A stretch of 64,000 nucleotides of DNA from Enterocloster bolteae (GCA_021772025.1 JAETNT010000012.1:22171-86170), one strand, 5' to 3'; numbered from the stretch's first letter, positions 38,087 through 47,322 are shown. Notes: a model not told the origin generated them from the sequence alone. Made by a program: numbers and translations.

Positions 38087-38899
38087 ATGGATTATAAAAT
38101 GATTGTATTGGATTTAGACGGCACCTTAACAAACCGGGAGAAAAAAATTTCTCCCAGAACCAGGGATGCCCTTATGGAGGCTCAAAAACGCGGAAAAATT
38201 GTGGTTTTGGCCTCCGGCCGTCCAACTCAGGGAGTGGTGCCTCTGGCCAAAGAGTTGGAGCTGGGAAAATATGGAAGTTATATTCTTTCCTTTAACGGCG
38301 GCCTTATTATCAACTGCAGTACAGGCCAGGCGGTGGTCTCTGCCCTTCTGCCTCTAAGCATCAACCGCCGGGTGGTAGAATTGGCGGAGGAACATAGGGT
38401 TAATATTCTGACATATGAAGGCGACAGTATTATTACATTAAAAAAGGACGACCAGTATGTAGAGCTGGAAGCTGGAGTTAATCATATGAATGTCCGAGAG
38501 ATCAAAAATATGGGAGAATATGTAGAACATTTACAGGTTCCTAAATTCCTTATGGTAGACGACGAAGGATATTTGTCTACTGTAGAGCCTAAAGTGAAGG
38601 CGGCCTTGGGAAGAGATTTCAGCGTATACCGGTCAGAGCCGTTTTTTCTGGAGATTCTTCCTAAAGGAATTGATAAAGCCCAGCGTCTGGAGATGCTGCT
38701 GGGAATCCTGGGCATTTCAAGGGAGGAAATAATAGCCTGTGGGGACGGCTACAACGATCTGACTATGATTAAATATGCCGGTCTGGGAGTCGCCATGGAA
38801 AATGCCGTATTTTCAGTACGAAAAGCAGCAGATTATATAACCGCATCCAATAATGAAGACGGGGTGGCTTTGGTAGTAGAAAAATTCCTGCTCTCTTGA
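38087..38899 (+). CDS. Cof-type HAD-IIB phosphatase
   Basis: 270 residues. Motif I is VLDLDGTLTN (nucleophile Asp near residue 8), motif II LASGRP, motif III Lys in LPKGIDKA, motif IV IACGDGYNDLTMIKYAGLGVAM. The C2B cap lies between. These enzymes dephosphorylate sugar phosphates, FMN/PLP and similar cofactors; specificity is not predictable. ATG 38087 lacks a strong ribosome site (GGCGGA) and may be coupled to the hydratase 22 bases upstream. Confidence 0.9.
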   Translation: MDYKMIVLDLDGTLTNREKKISPRTRDALMEAQKRGKIVVLASGRPTQGVVPLAKELELGKYGSYILSFNGGLIINCSTGQAVVSALLPLSINRRVVELAEEHRVNILTYEGDSIITLKKDDQYVELEAGVNHMNVREIKNMGEYVEHLQVPKFLMVDDEGYLSTVEPKVKAALGRDFSVYRSEPFFLEILPKGIDKAQRLEMLLGILGISREEIIACGDGYNDLTMIKYAGLGVAMENAVFSVRKAADYITASNNEDGVALVVEKFLLS

Positions 38900-38978
38900 G
38901 TTAAAACTGTAGACTTTCAAACTTTAGTATGCTAAAATAGCAATATACGAAAATGAATGTCAAAAGGGGCGTCAATGC

Positions 38979-39281
38979 ATGAATAAAAAACTTAGAACAG
39001 AAGCAGTCAGCCACTTATTTCAGGCTATTTTAACATTAAAGTCACCGGAAGAATGTTACATTTTTTTCGAGGACGTGTGCACCATCAACGAGCTGCTGTC
39101 CCTGTCTCAGCGTTATGAGGTGGCTAAGATGCTGCGGGAAGGCAAGACCTATTTGGAAATAGCCGAAAAGACAGGAGCTTCTACAGCCACTATCAGCCGT
39201 GTGAACCGCTCTCTGAATTATGGAAATGATGGATACGATATGGTATTTGCAAGATTAGAAGAGAAAGACCCGACCGAATAA
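38979..39281 (+). CDS. YerC/YecD-family TrpR-like DNA-binding protein
   Basis: 100 residues, all helical, with a TrpR-type helix-turn-helix: INELLSLSQRYEVAKMLREG then YLEIAEKTGASTATISRVNRSL. The family is widespread in Firmicutes; its ligand and targets are mostly unknown. The stop codon lies in the loop of the following terminator. Confidence 0.9.
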   Translation: MNKKLRTEAVSHLFQAILTLKSPEECYIFFEDVCTINELLSLSQRYEVAKMLREGKTYLEIAEKTGASTATISRVNRSLNYGNDGYDMVFARLEEKDPTE

Positions 39282-39294
39282 GGCGGGTCTTTTT
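39264..39294 (+). terminator. Terminator overlapping the yerC-like stop codon
   Basis: AAAGACCCG (39264-39272, inside the coding end) pairs with CGGGTCTTT (39284-39292), followed by TT. The TAA stop (39279-39281) is in the loop. Confidence 0.85.
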
Positions 39295-39311
39295 CAAAAT
39301 GCTTTTTAAAA

Positions 39312-39929
39312 TTACTTCTTCTTTTTGGAAGGATCTATATGCTCTTCCCTTAATTGATCGGTCAGAGTCTCAATCATTTGATTCTTTAAATACACATCAA
39401 AAGATAGCTCACAGATAAATGCGAATAGCTGAAGGTATTCCTGATCCTCCAAAGGGGCGTCCTGAAAGGTTTGGGCAGCCAGACAAAACTTTTCCTTTAC
39501 ATCAGCCTTCAAACTTTCCATCTGTCCGCGCTCTAAGGCAAAAACCTCATTATAGATTTTTTCCAGAGAAAGGCCGGTCTGCCCGTCAAAATGTTCCCCG
39601 GTAATCGGGCGGAACAGCTCTTCAATATCGTTGAAGGAGAGAAGATTCTTAAAGTAGTAGATGAAAATCAGCATCAACATATGCTCTTTGGAATATTTCT
39701 TCTTCACTGGAGGGGGAAGAAGATTATTTTTTGCATAATTGTTGATCATGGTCTTGGTTAAAACCTTGTCATCGGAATAGCGCTTGGTATGCCCCAGATG
39801 TTCATCCATAAAGGTAGTCACCTGATCCATATATAAAGGAATGTCGGGAATGGTATCCGATTTAATATAGGACATGGAATCCAGCCGGGCGAACAGCTTT
39901 TTTAAACGTTCTTCATTTGTTTTGCTCAT
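39312..39929 (-). CDS. DUF1836 protein
   Basis: 205 residues from ATG 39929, which has AGAGGTGA 4 bases upstream on the minus strand; longer in-frame starts reach into the hairpin region and are rejected. The middle (residues about 50-120) resembles a MerR-like HTH: LTKTMINNYAKNNLLPPPVKKKYSKEH is the recognisable stretch, kept here in short: MINNYAKNNLLPPP. DUF1836 proteins are common in clostridia and of unknown function. Ends with a lysine cluster. It converges on the yerC-like gene and diverges from pcrA. Confidence 0.85.
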   Translation of the reverse strand: MSKTNEERLKKLFARLDSMSYIKSDTIPDIPLYMDQVTTFMDEHLGHTKRYSDDKVLTKTMINNYAKNNLLPPPVKKKYSKEHMLMLIFIYYFKNLLSFNDIEELFRPITGEHFDGQTGLSLEKIYNEVFALERGQMESLKADVKEKFCLAAQTFQDAPLEDQEYLQLFAFICELSFDVYLKNQMIETLTDQLREEHIDPSKKKK

Positions 39930-40021
39930 GATGTCACCTCTTTGCCTTATTATATAGTATTCAAAACTAGATAGCAAGAGGAAAAAGAGTAAAAATACTG
40001 GCTCAAGTGCAGAGGATATGG

Positions 40022-40027
40022 TATAAT
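40022..40027 (+). promoter_or_regulatory. -10 element of the probable pcrA promoter
   Basis: GGTATAATG at 40020-40028 contains a perfect TATAAT; the -35 region (CTGGCT, about 18 bases upstream) is weak. Transcription from here would give a leader of about 225 bases holding the hairpin element. Confidence 0.5.
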
Positions 40028-40043
40028 GTCCACGAAAGCAATG

Positions 40044-40197
40044 AGCAGTGCGAAAAAGAACAAGCAGGAATCTGCGCTGTGCTCGCACATAAGCAGATTC
40101 CTGCTTGTTCTTTTTCATAGAGCGAAGCTCGTGAGCGAGCTGCCGCGAAGCGGAAGGGAGCCGCACTGCTAAGTAGAGTGAGCGAGCTGCCGCGAAG
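40044..40197. repeat. Hairpin-rich palindromic element in the pcrA leader
   Basis: A perfect 24-bp stem (40052-40075 with 40093-40116, starting GAAAAAGAACAAGCAGG) carries an inner hairpin TGTGC-TC-GCACA in its loop. Outer arms AGCAGTGCG (40044-40052) and CGCACTGCT (40162-40170) enclose it and two small hairpins, GAGC-GAA-GCTC (40120-40130) and CCGC-GAA-GCGG (40143-40153). The 20-mer GTGAGCGAGCTGCCGCGAAG occurs at 40131-40150 and again at 40178-40197. This looks like an interspersed palindromic repeat or structured RNA. The right arm ends in TTCTTTTTC, so it may also act as an attenuator. Confidence 0.75.
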
Positions 40198-40257
40198 TAA
40201 AAATAAGCGAGCTGTCAGGCAGAAGAAAAGGAAACCGTTACAGATAAGGAGTATCTT

Positions 40258-42651
40258 ATGAGCATTTATGACACTTTAAACCCGGCCCAAAGGGAAGCAG
40301 TATTCTGCACGGATGGGCCTCTTTTAATTCTTGCAGGGGCCGGATCCGGCAAAACCAGAGTTCTTACCCATCGGGTTGCCTATCTAATTGAAGAAAAAGG
40401 CGTAAATCCCTGGAATATCATGGCAATTACCTTTACAAACAAGGCAGCCGGGGAGATGCGGGAGCGTGTGGATAAGCTGGTTAGCTTTGGGGCGGAAAGT
40501 GTCTGGGTCAGTACCTTTCACTCTTCCTGTGTACGGATTCTGCGCCGGCACATTGAGGCTCTGGGTTATTCCGGGAATTTTACCATCTATGACAGTGATG
40601 ATCAAAAAACTCTGATGAAACAGGTGTTGAAAAAGCTGGATATAGACACGAAGCTTTATAAAGAGAGGGCTATGCTAAATCATATTTCCTCAGCCAAAGA
40701 TCAGCTGATTACTCCAGAGGAGATGGAACTGAACGCTGGGATGGAAATGCGCCAGAAAAAGATTGCTCAGATTTACAAAGCCTATCAGGAGGAACTGAAA
40801 AAAAACAATGCATTGGATTTTGATGACTTGATTGTAAAAACCGTAGAGCTTTTTCAATATAACGGGGAAATTCTGGATTATTATCAGGAAAGATTCCGGT
40901 ACATAATGGTGGATGAATATCAGGACACTAATTATGCCCAGTTTAAGCTGGTAAGCCTTTTGGCAAAAAAATATCGCAATATCTGTGTGGTAGGAGATGA
41001 TGATCAGTCCATCTACAAATTCAGAGGAGCCGATGTCCGTAATATTTTGGATTTTGAAGAAGCCTTTCCCGGAGCAAAGGTTATTAAACTGGAACAGAAT
41101 TATCGATCTACCCAAAATATTCTTAATGCTGCCAATCAGGTGATCCGCCACAACCAGGACAGAAAAGATAAAACTTTGTGGACTGCCAACGGAGAAGGCG
41201 GTTTGGTAAAGGTTCGTCAGTATAATACGGCTGAAGAGGAAGCAGAGGCCATTGCTGAATCTATAAAACATACCGGAAGGTCCTGGAAAGATATGGCCGT
41301 GCTGTATCGAACAAACGCCCAGTCCCGTCTTTTGGAAGAAAGATGCATTGCCCACAACATTCCTTACCGGCTGGTAGGGGGCGTTAATTTCTACCAGAGA
41401 AAAGAGATTAAGGATATTTTAGCTTATTTAAAGACTATATCTAATGGGGTAGATGATTTGGCTGTACTGAGGATCATTAATGTGCCCAAAAGAGGAATCG
41501 GAGCTACTACCATAGGGCGGGTAACCGCCTTTGCGTCAGAACATGGATTGAGTATCTATGACGCTTTGGAAGAGGCCGGAATGGTTCCGAATATTGGAAA
41601 GGCCGCCGGAAAAATAGAGACCTTTACTCAACAAATAGAAGAGCTTCGGCGCCTGATGACAGAGGAAAATTATACGATTAAGGAATTAATCGGAGCAATT
41701 ATGGAGGATACAGGATATCGGAAAGAATTGGAGGCAGAGGGGGAAGTAGAATCTGAGACTCGTTTAGAAAACATTGAGGAATTAATTAATAAAGCGGTAA
41801 GCTATGAGAAAGACAGCGAAAATCCAAATTTGGCAGAATTTTTGGAGGAGGTCGCCCTGGTTGCGGATATCGATAGAATGGACGACTCAGAAGAGAGAGT
41901 GACTTTGATGACTCTCCACAGCGCCAAGGGTTTGGAGTTCCCTCTTGTTTATCTGGCCGGTATGGAGGATGGTCTTTTTCCGGGAATGATGTCGATTTCT
42001 TCTGATGATAAATCAGAACTGGAGGAAGAACGCCGTCTATGCTATGTCGGAATCACAAGAGCAAAGGAAGAACTGGTAATGACCGGAGCCAGAATGCGTA
42101 TGGTCAACGGAGAGACCCGGTATTCAAAGGCCAGCCGTTTTATAGAAGAGATCCCAGAGGAATATTTGGACAAAGAACTGCTGGAATCCAGGATTAGTCA
42201 ATGGGAAAGCAGCCAGGACAATTTTGACGACAGCGGATTGCCATGGGAATCTGGCGGATCAAAATCTTGGGATAAAGAAGGTAACCATTCCTGGGGAAAG
42301 GACAGCTTTACCGGAAAATCCAGAGACGAAAACGGCCTAAGAGGCTGGGGAAGAAGCGGCGGCACTCTGGGCGGTGGTTTTGGCGGAGGCTTTAGTGCCG
42401 GTTCTTACAACGCTTATGCTTCTAAAACCGCTTCTCCATCCGCGGTTCCCGGTTTCGGAAAAGCTTTTACGGTGGAGAAAGCGTCGGCTTTAGACTATGA
42501 GCAAGGAGATCGGGTCCGGCATATTAAATTCGGCGAAGGAACGGTTACGGCTATCAGGGATGGAGGAAAAGACTTTGAAGTAACGGTCCAGTTTGACAGT
42601 GCAGGAGTCAAAAAGATGTTCGCTTCTTTTGCCAAGCTTAAGAAACTGTGA
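40258..42651 (+). CDS. pcrA: ATP-dependent DNA helicase PcrA (UvrD/Rep family)
   Basis: 797 residues. SF1A motifs in order: LNPAQREAVF (Q motif), AGAGSGKTRVL (Walker A, residues about 27-37), VSTFHS, DEYQDTN (Walker B), GDDDQSIYKFRGA, LEQNYRST, VTLMTLHSAKGLEF and YVGITRAKEEL. After residue 650 comes a low-complexity Gly/Ser/Trp-rich linker and a C-terminal Tudor-like domain (DRVRHIKFGEGTVTAI) that contacts RNA polymerase in Bacillus PcrA. It acts in repair, plasmid replication and removal of RecA or stalled polymerase. Start ATG 40258 follows AAGGAG. Confidence 0.97.
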   Translation: MSIYDTLNPAQREAVFCTDGPLLILAGAGSGKTRVLTHRVAYLIEEKGVNPWNIMAITFTNKAAGEMRERVDKLVSFGAESVWVSTFHSSCVRILRRHIEALGYSGNFTIYDSDDQKTLMKQVLKKLDIDTKLYKERAMLNHISSAKDQLITPEEMELNAGMEMRQKKIAQIYKAYQEELKKNNALDFDDLIVKTVELFQYNGEILDYYQERFRYIMVDEYQDTNYAQFKLVSLLAKKYRNICVVGDDDQSIYKFRGADVRNILDFEEAFPGAKVIKLEQNYRSTQNILNAANQVIRHNQDRKDKTLWTANGEGGLVKVRQYNTAEEEAEAIAESIKHTGRSWKDMAVLYRTNAQSRLLEERCIAHNIPYRLVGGVNFYQRKEIKDILAYLKTISNGVDDLAVLRIINVPKRGIGATTIGRVTAFASEHGLSIYDALEEAGMVPNIGKAAGKIETFTQQIEELRRLMTEENYTIKELIGAIMEDTGYRKELEAEGEVESETRLENIEELINKAVSYEKDSENPNLAEFLEEVALVADIDRMDDSEERVTLMTLHSAKGLEFPLVYLAGMEDGLFPGMMSISSDDKSELEEERRLCYVGITRAKEELVMTGARMRMVNGETRYSKASRFIEEIPEEYLDKELLESRISQWESSQDNFDDSGLPWESGGSKSWDKEGNHSWGKDSFTGKSRDENGLRGWGRSGGTLGGGFGGGFSAGSYNAYASKTASPSAVPGFGKAFTVEKASALDYEQGDRVRHIKFGEGTVTAIRDGGKDFEVTVQFDSAGVKKMFASFAKLKKL

Positions 42652-42780
42652 AGATGGAAGAAAAGTTCGCATTTTTTTCATGATTTTGTATAAAATAAGA
42701 TAGAAAAAATAATCATTTAATGGTATACTAGGAACAAGCAAATTGCCATATGGAATTGGATAGAGAAAGGACGTGCCACT

Positions 42781-43113
42781 ATGAACAAATTTGATTTAAT
42801 GGGAAAAGAGGCAAAGGAAGCCCTTGCCCGAATGGAAGAGATGATGACTACCAGCAGATTAAGCGATCTTCTTCACAAAAAGGAAGAGGAAGAAAAGAAG
42901 AAAAACTGCATTTTGTGGATTCTGGCCATTATCGGTGCAGTAGCAGCAGTAGCTGGCATTGCATATGCCGTATATCGTTTCTTTACTCCGGATTACTTGG
43001 AAGACTTCGAGGATGATTTCGACGACGATTTCGACGACGATTTCTTTGAGGATGAGGAGGGAGAAAGCGCTCCGGCGGCAAAAGAGGCAGTGAAAGAGGA
43101 AACAGAAGCTTAA
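42781..43113 (+). CDS. Small single-pass membrane protein with acidic tail
   Basis: 110 residues. A charged N-terminal helix (1-43) is followed by one membrane segment (about 44-67) and a tail of Asp/Glu/Phe repeats (EDFEDDFDDDFDDDFFEDEE). No known domain recognised; small proteins of this shape occur next to pcrA in related Lachnospiraceae as far as recalled. GAAAGGA precedes the start. The acidic repeat could bind cations or basic proteins, which is only a guess. It ends in its own terminator. Confidence 0.75.
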   Translation: MNKFDLMGKEAKEALARMEEMMTTSRLSDLLHKKEEEEKKKNCILWILAIIGAVAAVAGIAYAVYRFFTPDYLEDFEDDFDDDFDDDFFEDEEGESAPAAKEAVKEETEA

Positions 43114-43131
43114 TTTTGGAAAATAAACGAG

Positions 43132-43171
43132 AGCCTTGGGAATGCTTTTACGGCAATCCCAGGGCTTTTTT
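43132..43171 (+). terminator. Terminator after the small membrane protein
   Basis: AGCCTTGGGA (43132-43141) pairs with TCCCAGGGCT (43157-43166, one wobble), followed by TTTTTT. Confidence 0.85.
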
Positions 43172-43212
43172 CGTAATTTGCCAAGGAGCAGGATGCTGAC
43201 GGTTTCTTTTCC

Positions 43213-43241
43213 TTGAAAAAGCTATTTTTGGCAGTTATAAT
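43213..43241 (+). promoter_or_regulatory. Promoter of rlmD
   Basis: TTGAAA (43213-43218), 17-base spacer, TATAAT (43236-43241). Confidence 0.7.
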
Positions 43242-43322
43242 ACCCTCAGCGGATAAGAAAGTCTATATGGTTCTCTATAAAAGAAAGGAACTTGAAAAAT
43301 TTAAAATTAAGGAGCAGAAGAA

Positions 43323-44756
43323 GTGAAAAAAGGCACGATATTAGAAGGCACTGTAAATAAAATTCAATTTCCCAATAAAGGGGTTGTAGAGATAGACGGA
43401 GAAAAAGCCATCGTTAAAAACGCCCTTCCAGGCCAGAAAGTTCGTTTTGCGGTAAGCAAAAGCCGGAGGGGAAAAGCAGAAGGAAGGCTTCTAGAGGTAA
43501 TAGAGCGCTCCCCAAAAGAGTGGGATAAGGAAAGCTGGAAAGAGCAGGTCTGCCCTCATTTTGAAGTCTGCGGCGGTTGTCTCTATCAGAGCCTGCCCTA
43601 TGAGGAACAGCTTGCAATTAAAGAAAGACAGGTAAAGGAGCTGATTGACAGCGTCTGCGCCAATCCGGATTATAAGTTTCAGGGAATTAAGGCCAGTCCC
43701 CTAGCGGAAGGGTACCGAAATAAGATGGAATTCTCTTTTGGAGATGAATATAAAGGCGGACCGCTGTCCCTGGGGATGCACAAAAGGGGGAGCTTTTATG
43801 ATATTGTATCCACTCCGGAGTGCCGCATTGTTCACCCGGATTTTAGAAAGCTTTTGGCGGCAACAAAAGAATATTTTTCTCAAAGAGACATTGGTTTCTA
43901 TAAAAAGCTGGCCCATACGGGGTATTTGCGCCACCTGCTGGTTCGCCGGGCCGTAAAAACCGGAGAAATTTTGGTGGTTTTAGTGACCAGCAGCCAGATA
44001 GATGAACGGGAGACAGGGCTTTTGGAAGGCTGGAAGGAAGTGATTTTGGCGCTTCCTCTGGATGGGAGCTTGTCCGGAGTTCTCCATACCGTAAACGACA
44101 GTCTGGCAGATGTGGTTCAAAGCGACCGCACCGATATTCTTTATGGAAGGGATTATTTCTATGAAGAACTGCTGGGCCTGAAATTTAAAATTTCTTCCTT
44201 TTCCTTTTTCCAGACCAATTCTCTTGGTGCTGAAGTCCTTTACGAGACTGTCCGAAGCTATGTAGGGGAGACGAAGGATAAGGTGGTATTTGATTTGTAC
44301 AGCGGAACCGGTACTATCGCCCAAATTCTGGCCCCGGTAGCCCGAAAAGTAGTAGGGGTAGAGATTGTAGAAGAGGCCGTGGCGGCGGCTAAGATAAATG
44401 CAGAACTTAACGGCCTTACCAATTGCCGGTTCATTGCCGGAGATGTGCTGAAGGTTATTGATAACGTAGAAGAAAAGCCTGATCTTATCGTAGTGGATCC
44501 GCCCCGGGACGGCATCCATCCCAAAGCCCTGCCTAAGATTATCGCCTATCAGGTGCCCAGAATCGTGTATATTTCCTGCAAGCCAACCAGTCTGGTAAGG
44601 GATATAGCAACATTTCAGGAAATGGGGTATGCGGTGGAGACGGTTTGTGCGGTGGATATGTTTCCGGGGACTGGGAATGTGGAAAGTATCGTGTTGCTTT
44701 CAAAACTTCATACAAAACAGAATATAGAAGTGGAATTGGAAATGAGCGTGATTTGA
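43323..44756 (+). CDS. rlmD: 23S rRNA (uracil-C5)-methyltransferase RlmD-like, C-terminal extension lost
   Basis: 477 residues. A TRAM-type OB fold (1-58) is followed by the iron-sulfur cysteines CPHFEVCGGC, the linker, and the SAM-dependent core FDLYSGTGTIAQIL, DPPRDGIHPKAL and the catalytic CKPTSL motif with MFPGTGNVESIVLLSK at the end. The enzyme core is complete and probably active on U1939 or U747. Shortly after LHTKQNIEVELEM the frame ends at 44756, but the +1 frame continues DLTAAESKATYQ (44750-44785), the start of the extension seen on many Lachnospiraceae homologues. A small deletion near 44741-44749 explains the shift. A perfect -35/-10 pair lies upstream. Confidence 0.88.
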   Translation: MKKGTILEGTVNKIQFPNKGVVEIDGEKAIVKNALPGQKVRFAVSKSRRGKAEGRLLEVIERSPKEWDKESWKEQVCPHFEVCGGCLYQSLPYEEQLAIKERQVKELIDSVCANPDYKFQGIKASPLAEGYRNKMEFSFGDEYKGGPLSLGMHKRGSFYDIVSTPECRIVHPDFRKLLAATKEYFSQRDIGFYKKLAHTGYLRHLLVRRAVKTGEILVVLVTSSQIDERETGLLEGWKEVILALPLDGSLSGVLHTVNDSLADVVQSDRTDILYGRDYFYEELLGLKFKISSFSFFQTNSLGAEVLYETVRSYVGETKDKVVFDLYSGTGTIAQILAPVARKVVGVEIVEEAVAAAKINAELNGLTNCRFIAGDVLKVIDNVEEKPDLIVVDPPRDGIHPKALPKIIAYQVPRIVYISCKPTSLVRDIATFQEMGYAVETVCAVDMFPGTGNVESIVLLSKLHTKQNIEVELEMSVI

Positions 44757-44785
44757 CGGCTGCAGAGAGCAAAGCAACCTATCAA

Positions 44786-46582
44786 CGAGATCTGTCACAT
44801 GCAATTATGGGGTATCGTTTAACTTCGGCGGATGTTGAAGCATGTCCACGGTTTCCACAGGTAGATAGAATAAAAAAACAGTTATCAATTGGAGATTACA
44901 CAGTGGTGGAAGGTGAAACAGGATGTGGAAAATCCATATCTATTTATCAAGCGGCTTATGACTTTTACCAAAATGGTTGGAGAGTATATCAATGCAAGGA
45001 AATAGAAGATATTGGTACAAGAAGTATTAGAGACAATACAGAATTATCTTTGCATTTAATTGATGATGCACAGCAATTATCGGAAAAGGTAGTCGATGCA
45101 TTAAAAAGACGGGCAAGACCTAATGCGAAAATCTTGTTAGCAAAGACAATTTCATCAGTTGTTAAGCCGGATACAATATTATTGACTAATAAAGATGCGG
45201 TTGAGATTATTTATGCTAACTTTATTAAGAAAAAAGAAGAAATAGTTCCAATTGTGCATAAGTACGATAAGAGTATCGGAATAAATTTTTTGGCTCAGCC
45301 GATTGAAAGCCGTTTGAGAGCGGCAAAATATGAAAGAGCGTTATCAAGCAATTCGTTCATATTATAATTGTGATCTTTTAGTAGCAACAATTCTATTTTT
45401 CTCCATTGGGGCTTGTGTGGCTATGTAATGGAATAATTGGCTATAGTGTATTTTATAATGTGAGTGAGCATTTCATCACTGAAAAAATGATTGTTTCAGC
45501 ATTGGATAAGATAATCAATATTAATTCTTCCGAGGAACGGATGAGAATAGCATATTTTGTGGAAAAGGTTTTCAATTTACAGTATGAGCGAAACGGGAAA
45601 TATTATTTTTATAAATACAGGGATGTGTTTCTTGATTGGATTCAAAATTCAGATAGCGAAACGGCATATGCATATTCAGAACTTATGAATACTCTGATAA
45701 ATACAGATATTAAACAACATAGAAAATTTGCACAGGAAATAAATTGGACATGCTTACAAGAATCAATGCTAAAAGAAAGTAAGCCAAATTTGTATTCTTG
45801 GGGAAAATTGTATAATCGTTTGGTATATTCACTTCCGAAAAAGGAATATTTGTCAGTAGGAAAAATGTTGGAAAATGCTATTGAAAAATTTTGTGACTCA
45901 GTTTCGATTTCAAATATTGAAGATTTAACATGCTTTCTTTGTTCTGTTATGCATACTAATTCAGATTATATTCATAAAACAGTGGAAAAATTGATTCCTA
46001 TATATGCCGCATATTTCAAAAAAGACATGTCGCAGGCAATTTATCTATTTGATTTTGATTTCTTGGGATATGTATGTGGTTTGAACTTGTTAGGTGGACA
46101 TCGAACTACAAGTATAGAAAAGAAATCTGCAAAGTCGATAGTATCAGTAATCCCAGAAAAAGAATTTGCGGAGGTTATTGTGAAATGTCAGCCTAGAGAT
46201 TGGCATACTGTACATCCGATTATGAATCTTATAGGTCGTTATGACAGAGAGAAGGCAAGGAGAATTATTGATTTTGTCGATGTGAGTAGGCTTGCGGAGA
46301 GGGCAAAGGATAGTTGGGAGCAGAGTCATGAAATAACAGAGCTATGTGACATTCTTTACATTGGCAATTATAAAGTGGCACAGGGATTTATTAAGAATAA
46401 TTTAGATAAAATCCAAACAATGTATTCGTCATTTATAATGATATCACCTAAATGTGCTATAGAAGCCTTTGATAGAGGGATTAAGATTGATTTGCTAATT
46501 GAGCACTGGTGGGATGTTAGCTTATACGCTTTACAGGAATTGAATAAAATAGATGTAAAGAAAACAGGAGTACATAGAGGCA
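44786..46582 (+). pseudogene. Broken nSTAND-type P-loop NTPase inserted in the rlmD tail
   Basis: Three reading-frame segments add up to one protein of about 600 residues. Segment 1 (44786-45343) has no start of its own and carries Walker A VVEGETGCGKSISIYQ and a probable Walker B HLIDDAQQL, as in novel STAND (nSTAND3-like) NTPases. Segment 2 (about 45332-45400) reads ERYQAIRSYYNCDLLVATIL. Segment 3 (45406 onward) is a long helical region without known motif, resembling a STAND sensor half. At least two frameshifts, near 45335 and 45400, separate them. Base composition is clearly more AT-rich than rlmD. STAND NTPases often serve in phage defence; here the gene is most likely dead unless the shifts are sequencing errors. 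Confidence 0.65.
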
Positions 46583-46669
46583 AAATACGGCTTCAAAATA
46601 CATACCGCATACATTGCAGAGGTAAAACGGGATTTGGGCTTGCCGATGTATGATGCCCCTAATGCGGTA
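46583..46669 (+). pseudogene. Displaced fragment of the rlmD C-terminal extension
   Basis: In frame this stretch reads KYGFKIHTAYIAEVKRDLG then LPMYDAPNAV, which I recognise as the second half of the extension whose first half (DLTAAESKATYQ) ends at 44785. After PNAV the expected EELK ending is replaced by unrelated sequence and a stop at 46717. Recognition of the extension is from memory, not from a search. Confidence 0.6.
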
Positions 46670-46859
46670 TTATATGCAAAGCACGAAAAAATATATCAAG
46701 ATAAATCGGTTTTTTAACGAAATGTCAAAAGGTATCCTGTGTCGAAATGAAATGCTGGGGTATTGCGGCTTGTGATTTACACGAAGAAAAGTGACTGATA
46801 TAATGGAGGAGAGAGGAACGGTTGGATCATTACATGAAAAGAGAACTACGAGGTTGAAT

Positions 46860-47267
46860 ATGTGGAAATGTCCGAAATGCAAAAGAGAGTTTAAGAACGA
46901 AAACCAAAACCATTACTGCGGAGAGAAACCGAAAACGATTGAAGAATATATTTTGCTTCAGGATGAGGAAAAGCAGGCTGACCTGTTTCTTGTCAGGCAG
47001 GTTTTACAGCAGGCACTTCCGGAGGCGGAAGAACGCATATCCTGGAGTATGCCAACCTATTGGAAAAAGCATAATATCCTTCATTTTGCAGCTGCCCAAA
47101 AGCATATCGGATTTTATCCGGGGCCGGCAGCGGTGGAAAAATTTGAGGAAGAACTGAAAAACTATCGTGTAAATAAAGGAACTATCCGTATCCCGTATGG
47201 GAATGTGGATGCTGAATTGATAAAAAAGATTGCCCGGTGGTGCTGGGAGACTGGGAATCATGCTTAA
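46860..47267 (+). CDS. DUF1801 / YdhG-like small protein with N-terminal zinc ribbon
   Basis: 135 residues. CPKCKREFKNENQNHYC at the N-terminus is a compact zinc ribbon; the rest has the DUF1801 fold pattern (ISWSMPTYWKKHNILHFAAAQKHIGFYPG; KGTIRIPYG). Members were linked to iron handling (Fra-like) in Bacillus. ATG 46860 is taken because GAGG lies 6 bases upstream; the ATG-like start at 46791 has no support. First intact gene after the rlmD/nSTAND debris. Confidence 0.8.
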   Translation: MWKCPKCKREFKNENQNHYCGEKPKTIEEYILLQDEEKQADLFLVRQVLQQALPEAEERISWSMPTYWKKHNILHFAAAQKHIGFYPGPAAVEKFEEELKNYRVNKGTIRIPYGNVDAELIKKIARWCWETGNHA

Positions 47268-47322
47268 ATCATGAATGGAATACAAAAAGAGCGAAATAAC
47301 TTTAAATTTATGGAGATATAGA

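Noticed and set aside
39930..40166. N-terminal extension of the DUF1836 protein up to 40166
   Set aside because: It would translate the palindromic element; ATG 39929 has a good ribosome site and the usual start of the family.
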